Assembly: GCF_003426775.1 (NCBI RefSeq)
Contig: NZ_QJUG01000010.1
Span: 1-62,860 of the forward strand
Direction of reading: 5' to 3'
Length of the DNA stretch: 62,860 bases
DNA from: Allorhizocola rhizosphaerae
GTDB taxonomy: Bacteria; Actinomycetota; Actinomycetes; Mycobacteriales; Micromonosporaceae
Shown here piece by piece: positions 28,965 through 38,104 of the stretch. The number at the start of each line of letters is the position of its first letter. Position 1 is the stretch's first letter. Under the pieces are notes generated by a model. The model worked only from the letters and a program-made list of their open reading frames with translations. It ran no database searches and had not been told where the DNA came from. The position numbers and the translations under genes were made by a program.

Positions 28965-28978
28965 TGTTAGCGCTCACA
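28965..28978. promoter_or_regulatory. LacI-family-type operator upstream of the galactanase
   Basis: TGTTAGCGCTCACA is a 14-base near-palindrome centred on GC (6 of 7 arm bases pair), matching the NNTGNNAGCGCTNNCA form of LacI-family operators that control sugar-hydrolase genes in actinomycetes. It lies 259 bases before the GH53 start. No LacI gene is in the window, so the regulator would act from elsewhere. Confidence 0.55.
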
Positions 28979-29025
28979 TTGAGATGTATCAGCAATCGTT
29001 ATCGCCGGACATCTAAATGTCAACA

Positions 29026-29058
29026 GAAACCGGTCCGAGCGTCGGCCGGACCGGTTTC
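29026..29058. terminator. Strong hairpin, possible terminator
   Basis: A perfect 12-base stem (GAAACCGGTCCG at 29026 with its complement at 29047-29058) and a nine-base loop. It lacks a long T tract on either side. Stems like this often end transcripts in high-GC bacteria; here it would insulate the galactanase promoter from the remnant on the right. Confidence 0.45.
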
Positions 29059-29144
29059 AGGCAGCCGGAGAGCGTTACCCCGGGCACTGGCGGCAGCGAC
29101 CTCCGTTCCTCCGGTCACGCGACGCCGGCCAAGGGCGGGACCGC

Positions 29145-29226
29145 GTGATCAGGGTGGTCCTCGCTGACGATCAGACCCTGGTCCCGGCAGGTTTCCGCTC
29201 GATCCTGCAGGGTGAGGCCGACGTGG
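29145..29226 (+). pseudogene. Response-regulator N-terminal remnant
   Basis: GTG at 29145 opens MIRVVLADDQTLVPAGFRSIL, the first helix and strand of a NarL-type receiver domain with its acidic pair (DD). Homology stops after about 27 codons, near the end of the BTAD regulator on the opposite strand. The phosphoacceptor Asp and the LuxR-type HTH are absent. Confidence 0.6.
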
Positions 29227-29257
29227 CGAAGCGAGGCGCGGTCCGGAGGATCGGTGA

Positions 29258-32227
29258 TCAACGCGATAGCGCGGAAACGGGCGGCAGTTCGCCCATCGCC
29301 TGTCGATACCGGGCCTGCGCACGTCGTGCCTCGCCGTGCCATCCGTACCGCGTCAGCAGGTCGATCAGGGCCAGGTGGGCGTTCTCGTCGTATGCGTCAA
29401 GTTGCAGGATCTGGTGCAGGTGGGTTACCGCGTCAGCGGTGTCCCCGCACTCCTGAGCGAGGTCGACAAGTGTTCGCAATACGCGAAGGTACGTTGCGCG
29501 TGCCTCCTCACGCGCCGGGATGGCCCAGTCGTCATACGGTTCGTCGCCGAGGAAGTCGCCGGTGTAGAGCCTTTGCGCGTCGCGAAGCACCAGCCGCGCC
29601 TGCTCCGTTTCGCCCTCCCGGACCAGCCGCAGCCCGTGCTCGACCGCCAGCAAGAAGTCCTCCAGGTCGATGTCGATGCGTACGGTGTCGAGCGCGACGC
29701 TGCCCTGCCCCGACTGCAGGAAGTGGTCGGCGGGCATGCGCCGACCCGCGTCGAGCGCGCCGCGCACCGTTGACAGCGCCACGGAAAGGCGGTGCGCGAC
29801 CTTCGCCGGATTCTCGTCTGGCCACAGCATTTCGCCCAGCTCTTCCCTTGGTACCGGTCTGCCTCGCCGGGCCACGAGAATGCGCAGAAGGTCACGGGCC
29901 TTGCGCGACTGCCACACGACGATGTCACCCGAGCCGGTGCTGACCTCGAACCGGCCGAAGGTGCGCACCAACACCCGATAGGGCGGTGCGCCGGCGGGCG
30001 TCCAGTCCACACCGCGGGCGGCCAGCCGTGACTCGGCGAGTTTGGCGGCGATCCGGTCGTCGGCGGAGGCACCCGGCAGCACACCGAGCGTGGCGGCGAC
30101 CCGGTCGGCGTCGAGTTGCGCGTCGGCCGCCTGCCATAGGGCCAGCGCCTCCCGCCATGCCTTGCGTGCCAGGGCCGGGCTCTGTGCCGCGCTTCCCATC
30201 AGCTCCAGCGCCTCCGGCAGCAGGGCACGCTCGCGCAGCTGGCGTGCCCTGCGCGCGGCTTGGGCGGCGAGTTCGGCAGCGCGATCCACCTCGGCCGTGG
30301 CGAGTTTGGCCCAGCCGAGTGCCAGCGTGGCCACGGTCGAGTCGGGCTCGACGGCGAGCGCTCGTTCGGCGTGGCGGAGTGCGGCTTGGGTGTCGTGCGC
30401 CGCAACGACTTTGGTCAGCCCGGCCAGCGCGGGCACGAGCGCCTGCCGATCGTCGGCGGCCTCGGCGATCCGGATGACCTCCTCATACGCGGTTTCCGCC
30501 TCGACTCTGCGGCCGCGGCGGCGCTGAATGCCGGCAACCCCCAGCAAGGGATAGGCCACCATCTGCGAACCCGTGCGCCGGTATAGCCACACCGACCGCT
30601 CGAACGCGGCCAGCGCCTCATCCAGCCGCCCGAGCCCGGCCAGCGCCTCGCCCTCGTTGACCAGGGCGAGGGCCTGCATCGGCAGGTGACCGATGGCCTC
30701 GGCCAGGCGGGCACCCGGCTGCACCTCGGACAGGGCCTCGGCGAACCGGGCGTCGTCGATCAGGCGCGATGCCCGGTTGGATCTGATCCGCGTGACTTGA
30801 ACGACGTCGCGCGCTCGTTCGGCGTGGGTGAGCGCGCGGTCGTAGTGCTCGCCATTGCCCTCCGGATCGCCCGCGAGCTTGGCGTGCAACGCTTTGGCGA
30901 CATAGGCGGCTGCCATGGCATCCGGTGCTCCGGCGCTCAGGGCGTGCGACATCGCCTGCTCGGCGGCGTGAGCGCAAGCCGGCATGTTGCCCAACAGCCA
31001 ATGGACGGTCGCGGCCCATGAGTGCAGGCGCGCCAGGTCGGCCGGATCGCCGTCGAGGTGCGCACGGTCCAGGATGGACAGTGCGGTCCGGGGGTCGCCG
31101 CTGAGATAGTGCAGGCTTGCGGCCCGCCAGGCGAGCGCCGGGTCCACACCGTGGCCATCGTCACCGGCGAACTCGGCCACCATGCGCAGCGCTGCGGCAC
31201 TCTCGCCGGTGGTGTAAAGCGCTTGCGCGTGCACCACTTTAAGCACCGGCGGGCGATGCCGTGCGGGCACACGCTCGGCGACTTTGATTACAGCGGTGGC
31301 ACCGCCGGCCGCCAGGATGCTGTCGCCGCGGGCGCACACGAGATCCATGGCCTCGCCCGTCAGACCCGCCGCGCAGTACGCCTCCACTGCTGCGAGCGGC
31401 AGGTCGTGGTCGGCGTACCAGGAGGCGGCTCGGGCGAGAAGGTCCTGGCCCGTGCCGCCCGACCGCGTTCGCAGGTATTTGGCGAGCAGCGGCGGCATGC
31501 GGTAGGACCCTGGCTCGGCGGCGGCCCGCAGGAGCCCGATCCGGTACAGCATATCCACTTCGGACGGTTGATGGCCGAGCCATGCGGCAAGGTCGGCGGT
31601 GACCGGGTCGAGGTACGCCGCGTCGGCCAGCAACCCGAGTACCTCAGGCGCCAGGCCCTCCAGCACCTCGGATTCGAAGAAGTCGGCGATCGGGGTGTCG
31701 CTCGCGGTCATCCAGCCGAGCAGCGCCTGTGGCGACGCCGGCCGGTCGGGGCGAGCCAGTGCCTGCCCGGCCAGGTGCACCAGCGCCGGCCATCCCGCCG
31801 TCCAGGCCCACACCAGGTCGGCCTCGCCCACGCGGTACTCGTGCCGCAACAGCGCCTCGACCTGCGATCGCGTCAGCGCGAGGTCGCCGGGGCCCAGCTC
31901 GGCAAGCAGGCCGCGGGCCCGCCACCGGGCGAGCCGTCCTTGCACCGGCACCCGTCCGATGACGACCAGCCGGCACTCGGCCGGGAGCCCATCGGCGAAC
32001 TCCACCACCCGGTCAATGTCCAACCTGGACACCTCATCGGTCACGAGCCACAGCGGCTCACCCGCCGGGACGAGCACCGGGCCGGCCTGACGCAAAAGCG
32101 ACTCATCGTGCCAGCGGACGGCGGCGCCGCGCAGCCGATCCCTGACCGCCGTGGTCTTGCCGTAGCCCGCGGCGGCCGTGACCAGCGTGCACCGCCGGGA
32201 GAGTCTGCGGTCCGATCCCGGCTCCAT
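29258..32227 (-). CDS. STAND/BTAD transcriptional regulator
   Basis: A 989-aa cytoplasmic regulator. Residues ~12-280 form a STAND-type NTPase with Walker A AAGYGKTT (about 19-26) and a hydrophobic Walker B region (LWLVTDE). Residues ~290-720 are TPR-like repeats. The C-terminal part has a winged-helix DNA-binding domain (VRTFGRFEVSTG ... WQSRKARDLLRILV), then a BTAD domain typical of SARP-like activators. A stop just before the ATG at 32227 fixes the start; AGAGG precedes it. It is divergent from the secreted hydrolase, with inverted repeats between them, so it may control that gene. Such proteins usually switch on a target set in response to a ligand; the ligand is unknown. Confidence 0.9.
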   Translation of the reverse strand: MEPGSDRRLSRRCTLVTAAAGYGKTTAVRDRLRGAAVRWHDESLLRQAGPVLVPAGEPLWLVTDEVSRLDIDRVVEFADGLPAECRLVVIGRVPVQGRLARWRARGLLAELGPGDLALTRSQVEALLRHEYRVGEADLVWAWTAGWPALVHLAGQALARPDRPASPQALLGWMTASDTPIADFFESEVLEGLAPEVLGLLADAAYLDPVTADLAAWLGHQPSEVDMLYRIGLLRAAAEPGSYRMPPLLAKYLRTRSGGTGQDLLARAASWYADHDLPLAAVEAYCAAGLTGEAMDLVCARGDSILAAGGATAVIKVAERVPARHRPPVLKVVHAQALYTTGESAAALRMVAEFAGDDGHGVDPALAWRAASLHYLSGDPRTALSILDRAHLDGDPADLARLHSWAATVHWLLGNMPACAHAAEQAMSHALSAGAPDAMAAAYVAKALHAKLAGDPEGNGEHYDRALTHAERARDVVQVTRIRSNRASRLIDDARFAEALSEVQPGARLAEAIGHLPMQALALVNEGEALAGLGRLDEALAAFERSVWLYRRTGSQMVAYPLLGVAGIQRRRGRRVEAETAYEEVIRIAEAADDRQALVPALAGLTKVVAAHDTQAALRHAERALAVEPDSTVATLALGWAKLATAEVDRAAELAAQAARRARQLRERALLPEALELMGSAAQSPALARKAWREALALWQAADAQLDADRVAATLGVLPGASADDRIAAKLAESRLAARGVDWTPAGAPPYRVLVRTFGRFEVSTGSGDIVVWQSRKARDLLRILVARRGRPVPREELGEMLWPDENPAKVAHRLSVALSTVRGALDAGRRMPADHFLQSGQGSVALDTVRIDIDLEDFLLAVEHGLRLVREGETEQARLVLRDAQRLYTGDFLGDEPYDDWAIPAREEARATYLRVLRTLVDLAQECGDTADAVTHLHQILQLDAYDENAHLALIDLLTRYGWHGEARRAQARYRQAMGELPPVSALSR

Positions 32228-32256
32228 CTACTACCTCTTCTGCTGTGTCAGGTCCT

Positions 32257-32276
32257 GAACAACGTTCTTTGAGAAC
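32257..32276. promoter_or_regulatory. Inverted repeats in the divergent promoter
   Basis: Three GAAC/GTTC units alternate: GAAC-aac-GTTC, then GTTCT-ttg-AGAAC as a perfect 13-base dyad (32264-32276). They sit between the BTAD regulator and the secreted hydrolase, 30 bases from one start and 41 from the other, so binding would affect both genes. A SARP-type protein more often binds direct repeats, so another dimeric regulator is also possible. Confidence 0.55.
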
Positions 32277-32316
32277 AGTTTGAGGCACCTTGAGGGTCCG
32301 CCGCGAAGCTGATGCC

Positions 32317-34167
32317 ATGCGAATGAGAACACTGATCAACGCGGGGCTCACCGCCGCCCTCGCCGCCGGAATGGTGCTCGGTGCGACCACACCGGCCTCC
32401 GCCGCCACCGTCATCGACCCTGAGCGGTACTCCGCCACCCCGACCGGGTTCGGCTGGTACCTGTCGACGAACAAGGCCACGATCGACAGCTGGTCCAACC
32501 AGTACAACATGCGCGTCATCGGTATCGAGGTGATCGGGCCGGACAACTTCGCCGCGACCATGGTGCACAACTCGGGCGTCTACCAGCGGGGTGTGTCGGG
32601 CAGCGCATCCTGGACGACCGACGAGACCGTGGACACGCTGCTGGACAAGCTCAACGGCAAGCGGCTGCTCGACCTCGAGCGGTATGTCGTCAATGGACAG
32701 ACTCGCTTCGCGGCCGCGTGGGTGGACAACCCGGCGAGCAACTGGCACAACTACAAGTGGTACATCAACAGCACCGAGAGCCATATCAACACCAAGCTCG
32801 CCGAGCTCGGCGGGCGAATCATAGATATCGATCATGTGTCGGGCGATCGGTACGACGTCGTGATGATCCCCAACACCGGCGTCGATTACAAGCAGTCGTG
32901 GACGGTGTTCGGCAAGACCCTTGCCGAGGTCGGTGACCTGATTGGCCAGCACAGCGCCCGCCTGGTCGACGTGGAGCGGCACGCGGACGGCAAGTGGTCG
33001 GCCGTGCTGGTCAAGAACGATCACGCGTACTGGTCGTGGCACCCGAACCTGACAGCGCAAGCGGTGGTGGACATGCAGGCGCAGAAGGGCCTGCGGCCGA
33101 TCCACGTCAAGCCGTTCCCGTTCAACGGCGAGACCCGGTATTCGGTGATCTTCGTGGACAACCTCGACGCGACGTCGCTCAAGGCGCGCGACGCCATCGA
33201 GCAGGGTGCCGGTTACGCCAAGCGCGGGTTCTACCTCAAGGCGGTCGACGGGCCGGTGCACAACTGGCTGCGCGGCGACACCAAGTTCGAGCCGGCGAGC
33301 ATGCTCAAGGCGCTGCACCACGTCCATGCCATGCGCCGGGTCTACCTCGGTTCCGAGCAGCTGACCAACCCGGTGACGTGGTACAAGAACCCCAACGGTC
33401 CGGACAACGCCGGCTGGTGCGCGTACAAGGACGACGGCACGCCGATCACCACGATGCCGGTCAACGACAACCTGGAGAACACGCTCAAGGGCATGATGGA
33501 ACAGTCGGACAACCGCAAGACCGACGCCATCTACAACCGGTACGGCGCGCTCGCGCTCAACAACACGGCCGACGCGCTGGGCATGACCGACACTCAGCTC
33601 AACCACCGCATCGGCTGTACCTGGGAGGCTGGGGGCCAAGTCAAGGCGAGCAACGAGCTCACGCTGGTCGACGCCGGCAAGCTCTACGAGGCGGTCTACC
33701 GAAGCAGCTCCCCTTATCTGGGTACCGGCTCCGCCCGCGACAAGTTCACCGAGCTCACCGGCGACGGCACGTTCATCTTCTCCGCGGTGATGAAGGACGA
33801 GGCAGCCGCGCTCGGCCTGACCTTGGCGCAGCGCAACGCGTTCGCCGCCGAGCTGTGGGGCGCGTACAAGCCCGGTGGCTACGCGAACGCGGCTGAGGGC
33901 GCGACCTGCGACAACACCGGCTGCACCGCACTGCTGATGCGCAGCACGGCCGGTGGCATGATCTCAGTGCCGTTCAAGCAGGCCAACGGGACGATCGTGG
34001 AGAAGAAGTTCGTCTACGGCGCCTTCATCGACGGCGTGTTCGACTGCGGCGTCGGCGACGACAAGAACTGTGACGCCGAGTCCGCCGCCATGTGGCCCGC
34101 CGTGCAGGCAAGCATCGCCGAGACGCTTCGCCCGCACCTGAAGGCGGCGCTCGCGACCTGGAAGTAA
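32317..34167 (+). CDS. Secreted polyglycine-hydrolase-like serine hydrolase (beta-lactamase fold)
   Basis: A 616-aa secreted protein with a signal peptide ending ASAATV. Residues ~30-300 are repeats of about 55 residues with a conserved YSVxxxxN/W pattern, similar to the N-terminal region of polyglycine hydrolases. The C-terminal ~300 residues have a beta-lactamase/transpeptidase fold: Ser328 and Lys331 in PASMLK, then a SDN motif (QSDNRKTD, near 396). Fungal relatives cut polyglycine linkers of plant chitinases; the target of this one is unknown. Start: ATG 32317, with 32323 also possible; neither has a strong ribosome binding site. The STAND/BTAD regulator is divergent from it. Confidence 0.85.
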   Translation: MRMRTLINAGLTAALAAGMVLGATTPASAATVIDPERYSATPTGFGWYLSTNKATIDSWSNQYNMRVIGIEVIGPDNFAATMVHNSGVYQRGVSGSASWTTDETVDTLLDKLNGKRLLDLERYVVNGQTRFAAAWVDNPASNWHNYKWYINSTESHINTKLAELGGRIIDIDHVSGDRYDVVMIPNTGVDYKQSWTVFGKTLAEVGDLIGQHSARLVDVERHADGKWSAVLVKNDHAYWSWHPNLTAQAVVDMQAQKGLRPIHVKPFPFNGETRYSVIFVDNLDATSLKARDAIEQGAGYAKRGFYLKAVDGPVHNWLRGDTKFEPASMLKALHHVHAMRRVYLGSEQLTNPVTWYKNPNGPDNAGWCAYKDDGTPITTMPVNDNLENTLKGMMEQSDNRKTDAIYNRYGALALNNTADALGMTDTQLNHRIGCTWEAGGQVKASNELTLVDAGKLYEAVYRSSSPYLGTGSARDKFTELTGDGTFIFSAVMKDEAAALGLTLAQRNAFAAELWGAYKPGGYANAAEGATCDNTGCTALLMRSTAGGMISVPFKQANGTIVEKKFVYGAFIDGVFDCGVGDDKNCDAESAAMWPAVQASIAETLRPHLKAALATWK

Positions 34168-34180
34168 ACCGCCGCAACGC

Positions 34181-34214
34181 CGGCCCGCACCGGGTATCAC
34201 CCCGGTGCGGGCCG
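34181..34214 (+). terminator. Terminator after the secreted hydrolase
   Basis: A perfect 14-base GC-rich stem (CGGCCCGCACCGGG and its complement) with a six-base loop begins 14 bases after the stop codon. The strength and placement support intrinsic termination, although only a short T-rich tail follows. Confidence 0.7.
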
Positions 34215-34221
34215 TCATACT

Positions 34222-34358
34222 CATGTCTTCGCCGACATCGATGGGCGGCTGCGCTTCTTCGATTTCGGGGACGCTAGCACCGCGCATCCCTTTGGTTCCA
34301 TACACGGCCAATTCAGCTACGGCTGCCTCGAGGAACTGCTTGGCCCCGACGTGATCTA
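34222..34358 (+). pseudogene. Phosphotransferase fragment
   Basis: The frame HVFADIDGRLRFFDFGDAS, then HPFGSIHGQ, runs to a TAG at 34356. It matches the DxDG...FFDFGDA segment of APH-type kinase-fold phosphotransferases (metal-binding DFG-like site). The catalytic HxDxxxxN loop and the rest are missing. It follows directly after a terminator. Confidence 0.6.
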
Positions 34359-34463
34359 GTGCCGTGTCACGTCGCCTCGGTCGTGTAACCGTGTTCCCGC
34401 CCAGCCGGTTGCCGCCGCACGTAGCTGTAGCCGCCGCAAAGGCGAGTTGCGACGCAGGACGGT

Positions 34464-35282
34464 TCACACCCTGCGGTACCGCGCCTGGACGAAGCAGAAC
34501 ACGCCGAACGCACCGAGACCGGCGGCGACCGTGGTGAGTACGAGGCCGCCGTGCGGTTGCCCGGCCAGCGTGCGCAGGGCCGCATCCAGACCACGCGCCT
34601 TTGCGGGATCGTAGGTGCTGCCCGCGATCGCGAGCAGGACGCCCGCCACGCCGTAGGCCACGCCCTTGGCGATGTAGCCGACGATGCCGAGCCACCTGCT
34701 CGCGTCGCGCATCCGCGCGCCCATCTGGGCGGTGCGCATATGGTCGACGAAGTGCCCGAGCCAGCCGTAGATGATCAGGCCCGCGCCGAACAGGGCAAGC
34801 GCGACGCCCGCGAGCGTCACGAGGGTCGTGCCGTTGGGCTGCGACATCAGATCGGACGCGTTCTGCTGTTGCGCGTCACCACCCGCGCCGGCTCCCTTGA
34901 ACACCTTCCATGCGGTCCAGCCCAGGTATCCATAAAGGACAGTGCGCGCGGCGGAGGCGAGCCTTTCGAACCGGCGCCGATTGCCGCGGAATTCGCGGTG
35001 CCCCACGACCACCAGCAGCGCCTGCCACAGCGCCATGGCGGCGAAGCCCAACGTGACGAGCAACACAAGGATGCTGCCCAGGGTGTCGTCGGCGAGCAGG
35101 CGCAGCGCACCGGACTGGTCAGCGTCGGCGGCCGGGCGCTGCGCCGCGATCTGCAGCGCGACCCAGGCCAGTAACAGGTGTGTGAGGCCGTATCCCAGGA
35201 AACCGGCGCGGGTCAACCGTTCCAGCCAGCCGCTGCGCGCGACGGCCTGCACTCCAGTGGTGGCGGACATGCCTGTAGGCAT
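34464..35282 (-). CDS. DUF1206 membrane protein
   Basis: A ~272-aa membrane protein with six hydrophobic helices in three repeated pairs, each containing the DUF1206 signature of an Ala/Arg-rich segment and G-Y-G: ARSGWLERLTRAGFLGYGLTH, ERLASAARTVLYGYLGWTAW and SRWLGIVGYIAKGVAYGVAG. Function is unknown for the family. The start is ambiguous: ATG 35282 and ATG 35270 are both possible, and a TTG at 35288 is less likely. It has no operon partner. Confidence 0.9.
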   Translation of the reverse strand: MPTGMSATTGVQAVARSGWLERLTRAGFLGYGLTHLLLAWVALQIAAQRPAADADQSGALRLLADDTLGSILVLLVTLGFAAMALWQALLVVVGHREFRGNRRRFERLASAARTVLYGYLGWTAWKVFKGAGAGGDAQQQNASDLMSQPNGTTLVTLAGVALALFGAGLIIYGWLGHFVDHMRTAQMGARMRDASRWLGIVGYIAKGVAYGVAGVLLAIAGSTYDPAKARGLDAALRTLAGQPHGGLVLTTVAAGLGAFGVFCFVQARYRRV

Positions 35283-35360
35283 ACCCAAAAAGTGCGGACT
35301 TCATCACCGGCCGCTGTCCACCTTGGAATCGTTGCGGCGGGGCCGGCGCAGGGCTGCGGG

Positions 35361-37076
35361 TCATCTGAACCGGGCGGGCCCGCCGACCACCGGCAAATGA
35401 AGCACACCGGGCCGGTCGGGTCCGAGGCGGACGGTGACCGGCAGGACGGTGGCATTGCCGGCGTATGCGGCGTCGGACGCGGCCAGAACCAACCGGATGC
35501 GGTGCCCGGCCGGCCATCGCTGGGCGATCCCGGGCAGCTCGATGCGCAACGGCTCGGTAACGTCGGCGACGCGCACGGGCGAGATCAGCCTGTGCCGCAG
35601 AGATATCGTGCCGTCCGGCGCCACATCGTACAGCTTGGCGAACAGCACGAGCTGCCCCGCCGGGCCGAGCCGCTGCGTGAGCGCCGCCGCTGGGCTTTCC
35701 AACCGAATGTCCAATGTGGGCACGCCGACGGTCACGAGCTCTGATGCGAGCGGGCGGCTGGTCCACGCCGCGAACGTGCCCGGCGCATCGAACGGGACGG
35801 CGAGCGGATCAGGTACCCGATTGCCTTGCAGTGCCGAGGTTTCCGAATAACTGGTGGGCACCCCGCCGGCCGCGTTCGCATACGCCTGACTCCCGGCCCG
35901 CACGGCGTGCGCCGACTCCACCAGGCTCGCATCGCCCGACAGATGCAGCGACTGCGGGCGCCCCACCGGGTAGGACTCCGAGCCGGCATAGGAATTGGAC
36001 CAGTCGCGGTGATAGGCGAACCGCGGGCCGGTGTCGGTGGGCAGACCCTTGAGGTAGTGGTCGAACCAGGCCAGGAAGCGCCGGCCGAGATAGCTGGTGT
36101 GCAGGCCCTCGGGCGACAGGTCGAGCTCTCCCGGCGCGGGCGTGCCCTGGCTGTGCCCCCACGACTGCCAGATCATCTTCACCGGCACACTCCGCTCGGC
36201 CAGCGCCGCATAGGTTCGCGCCGCCTCGTTCAGGTTGAACAGCGTGTCGGCCTGCCCCTGCACGAGCAGGGTGGGCGCGGAGATGCGCTCGATGTAGGAG
36301 GCGACCGACACCCGTCGCGTCAGAGCGGTCGTCCCGGGCGTGGGATAGCCGAGCACCTCCAGCTGGGCCTTGCCCACGCACACCTCGTCGGTGAAGTTGG
36401 GACAGCCCACGAGCCGGGCCGGGTCGTATTGCGCGCCGGTCACGCCGTCGTTGATGCCCTCGGCGAAGAACAGCGACGTCCACACTTTCTTGTGCACGCC
36501 GGGCGCGTCACCGGAGTTGTTGGGGGCCAAGGAATATGCAAGATCGTGCCACGTGATGAGCGGTATCAGCGCGTCGATGCGCGGGTCGATGCCCGCCGCG
36601 GCGAACTGTGCCTGGCCGCCGTAGGAGCCGCCGATCATCCCGACCCTGGGGTCGCCCGGACCATCGAGGCGCACTTTCCCGGTACCCGCTAGATAATCCA
36701 CCAGTTGGCGGGCGGCCTTGCCGTCCCAAGCGGGGTCGTCGAGGGTGATTTTGCAGCCGCTGCCGCCGAAACCGAGACCGGAGTAGGACAGCACGACATA
36801 GCCCTGCGCCGCGAACGCGCGGCCGGTGGCCCGCTGGCTTGCGTCATCCTTGGCGCCGCCGAATCCGTGAGTGGTCAGGATGGCAGGCGCGGGATTGTCG
36901 GGTGTCGCGGTGTGCGGGAGGTAAAGATCGGCGACGACGTCGCAGACCGCCGAGTCGTGCGGCCCGACAACGGTTTTCACGTGAACCGTCGTGACCGTGT
37001 GATCTGGGGCGGTGTCGGCCGCCGGAAGCAGGGCGGCAACCATCAGGATGGTCACGAGTGCGGGAGCGAGGGCCAC
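35361..37076 (-). CDS. CocE/NonD-type hydrolase (X-Pro dipeptidyl-peptidase S15 family)
   Basis: A 571-aa secreted or membrane-anchored alpha/beta hydrolase: a hydrophobic N-terminus (ALVTILMVAALLPAADTA) without a classic lipobox, then a catalytic domain with THGFGG, the nucleophile Ser151 in GGSYGG, Asp in VQGQADTLF and His in SWGHSQG, and a C-terminal jelly-roll (PepX_C-like) domain. Known relatives hydrolyse acyl esters or X-Pro peptides; this substrate is unknown. The GTG start at 37076 has AGGCAG upstream. It is separate from the upstream membrane protein gene by 350 bases. Confidence 0.88.
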   Translation of the reverse strand: MALAPALVTILMVAALLPAADTAPDHTVTTVHVKTVVGPHDSAVCDVVADLYLPHTATPDNPAPAILTTHGFGGAKDDASQRATGRAFAAQGYVVLSYSGLGFGGSGCKITLDDPAWDGKAARQLVDYLAGTGKVRLDGPGDPRVGMIGGSYGGQAQFAAAGIDPRIDALIPLITWHDLAYSLAPNNSGDAPGVHKKVWTSLFFAEGINDGVTGAQYDPARLVGCPNFTDEVCVGKAQLEVLGYPTPGTTALTRRVSVASYIERISAPTLLVQGQADTLFNLNEAARTYAALAERSVPVKMIWQSWGHSQGTPAPGELDLSPEGLHTSYLGRRFLAWFDHYLKGLPTDTGPRFAYHRDWSNSYAGSESYPVGRPQSLHLSGDASLVESAHAVRAGSQAYANAAGGVPTSYSETSALQGNRVPDPLAVPFDAPGTFAAWTSRPLASELVTVGVPTLDIRLESPAAALTQRLGPAGQLVLFAKLYDVAPDGTISLRHRLISPVRVADVTEPLRIELPGIAQRWPAGHRIRLVLAASDAAYAGNATVLPVTVRLGPDRPGVLHLPVVGGPARFR

Positions 37077-37426
37077 GTCTGCCTATCGCTTTCCCGCCAC
37101 CAGACGCAACACGGCGGGCCGGCCCCACCTGAGGGGAGACAAGCGTGGGGCCAGAGCTCCCGGCAGCCGGGTGAGCCAGCCGTCCGCGCCCCGTCCGGCC
37201 GTGGCAGCGAGCAGGGCGCCTTGAACACCGTGGCCGTCACACCAGTCGTGTCGTCCGCCTGACCGTGGACGGGTTGGGCGCGGCGATCATGCCGGAGTCG
37301 TGCACCGGCGGGTCCGGCAGCAGCGGCGGCAGCGACTCGACGCCCTGCACGCTGGTCGAGAACACCTGCTGGAGGGCCTTCCACCACGGCCCACCTGTTT
37401 GGTTGCCGTCAGCGGTTTTGTCGCTG
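37077..37426. other. Intergenic stretch with a possible small ORF
   Basis: About 350 bases between two leftward genes. A 71-codon leftward frame from GTG 37452 to 37237 (middle part GPWWKALQQVFSTS) has a normal amino-acid mix but overlaps the neighbouring gene in another frame and lacks a ribosome binding site, so I do not call it. Nothing else is visible. Confidence 0.35.
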
Positions 37427-38104
37427 TCAGTGGCCGAGGAGATCGGCCACACGTAGGAGCGGCGTCACGAGCATCGGGATCTGGTCCGGATCCTCGATCG
37501 CGCCGCGCTGCCAGGTCAGCAAGTCATGGCCGGCCAAGCTCCACACGGGTATCCGGCCGGCGAGGTGTTCGGCGATCAACGTGGGGCCGAACAGGGTCCG
37601 GGCCCACTGCGGGTCCTTGGTCTGTATCCGGAACGCCCGGTCGAACGGGTCGTGGCCCGTTGCGGCTGCGTTGTCACCGAACACCTGCCGACCGAACCGG
37701 GACACCGCACCTCGCACCTCGACGGCTACCGGGGGATATGCCGCATCGAACCGTACCGCGGCAACGATGAGGCGGTGTGTCGTGGTGCTCCGCGACCCTT
37801 TGGAATCCGCCATCGACTCTGTGACATACGAGTACTCGGCCACGCTAACGTGCCGGCCGTACATCGTTGTCGACAACAGCAGGGAAACCGAGCTCCGCTC
37901 GCCGCGGGGCAGTTGTGCCCAGTCGATGCCCGGCTCCGCGGTGACGGTCCAGCCGTGACGGGCGGCCCACTCGTGGACGCGCTGCAGGCGCTCCCGCTCG
38001 CGCCGAGAGCTTTTCCTGCCCAGCACGATCAGCAACAGGATCATCACGGTGGCAAACAGCATGCAACCGCCGCCAATGATCAGGAACGGATAGGATTCGC
38101 CCAT
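37427..38104 (-). CDS. Single-pass membrane protein of unknown function
   Basis: A 225-aa protein: a hydrophobic segment at residues 6-30 (FLIIGGGCMLFATVMILLLIVLG) followed by a basic RKSSRRERER stretch, so the bulk is cytoplasmic. The soluble part has a beta-rich core with conserved-looking HGWTVTAEPG and VAEYSYVTES. No family is recognised. The ATG at 38104 follows AAGGGGGATGCGAGG, a good site. Confidence 0.8.
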   Translation of the reverse strand: MGESYPFLIIGGGCMLFATVMILLLIVLGRKSSRRERERLQRVHEWAARHGWTVTAEPGIDWAQLPRGERSSVSLLLSTTMYGRHVSVAEYSYVTESMADSKGSRSTTTHRLIVAAVRFDAAYPPVAVEVRGAVSRFGRQVFGDNAAATGHDPFDRAFRIQTKDPQWARTLFGPTLIAEHLAGRIPVWSLAGHDLLTWQRGAIEDPDQIPMLVTPLLRVADLLGH

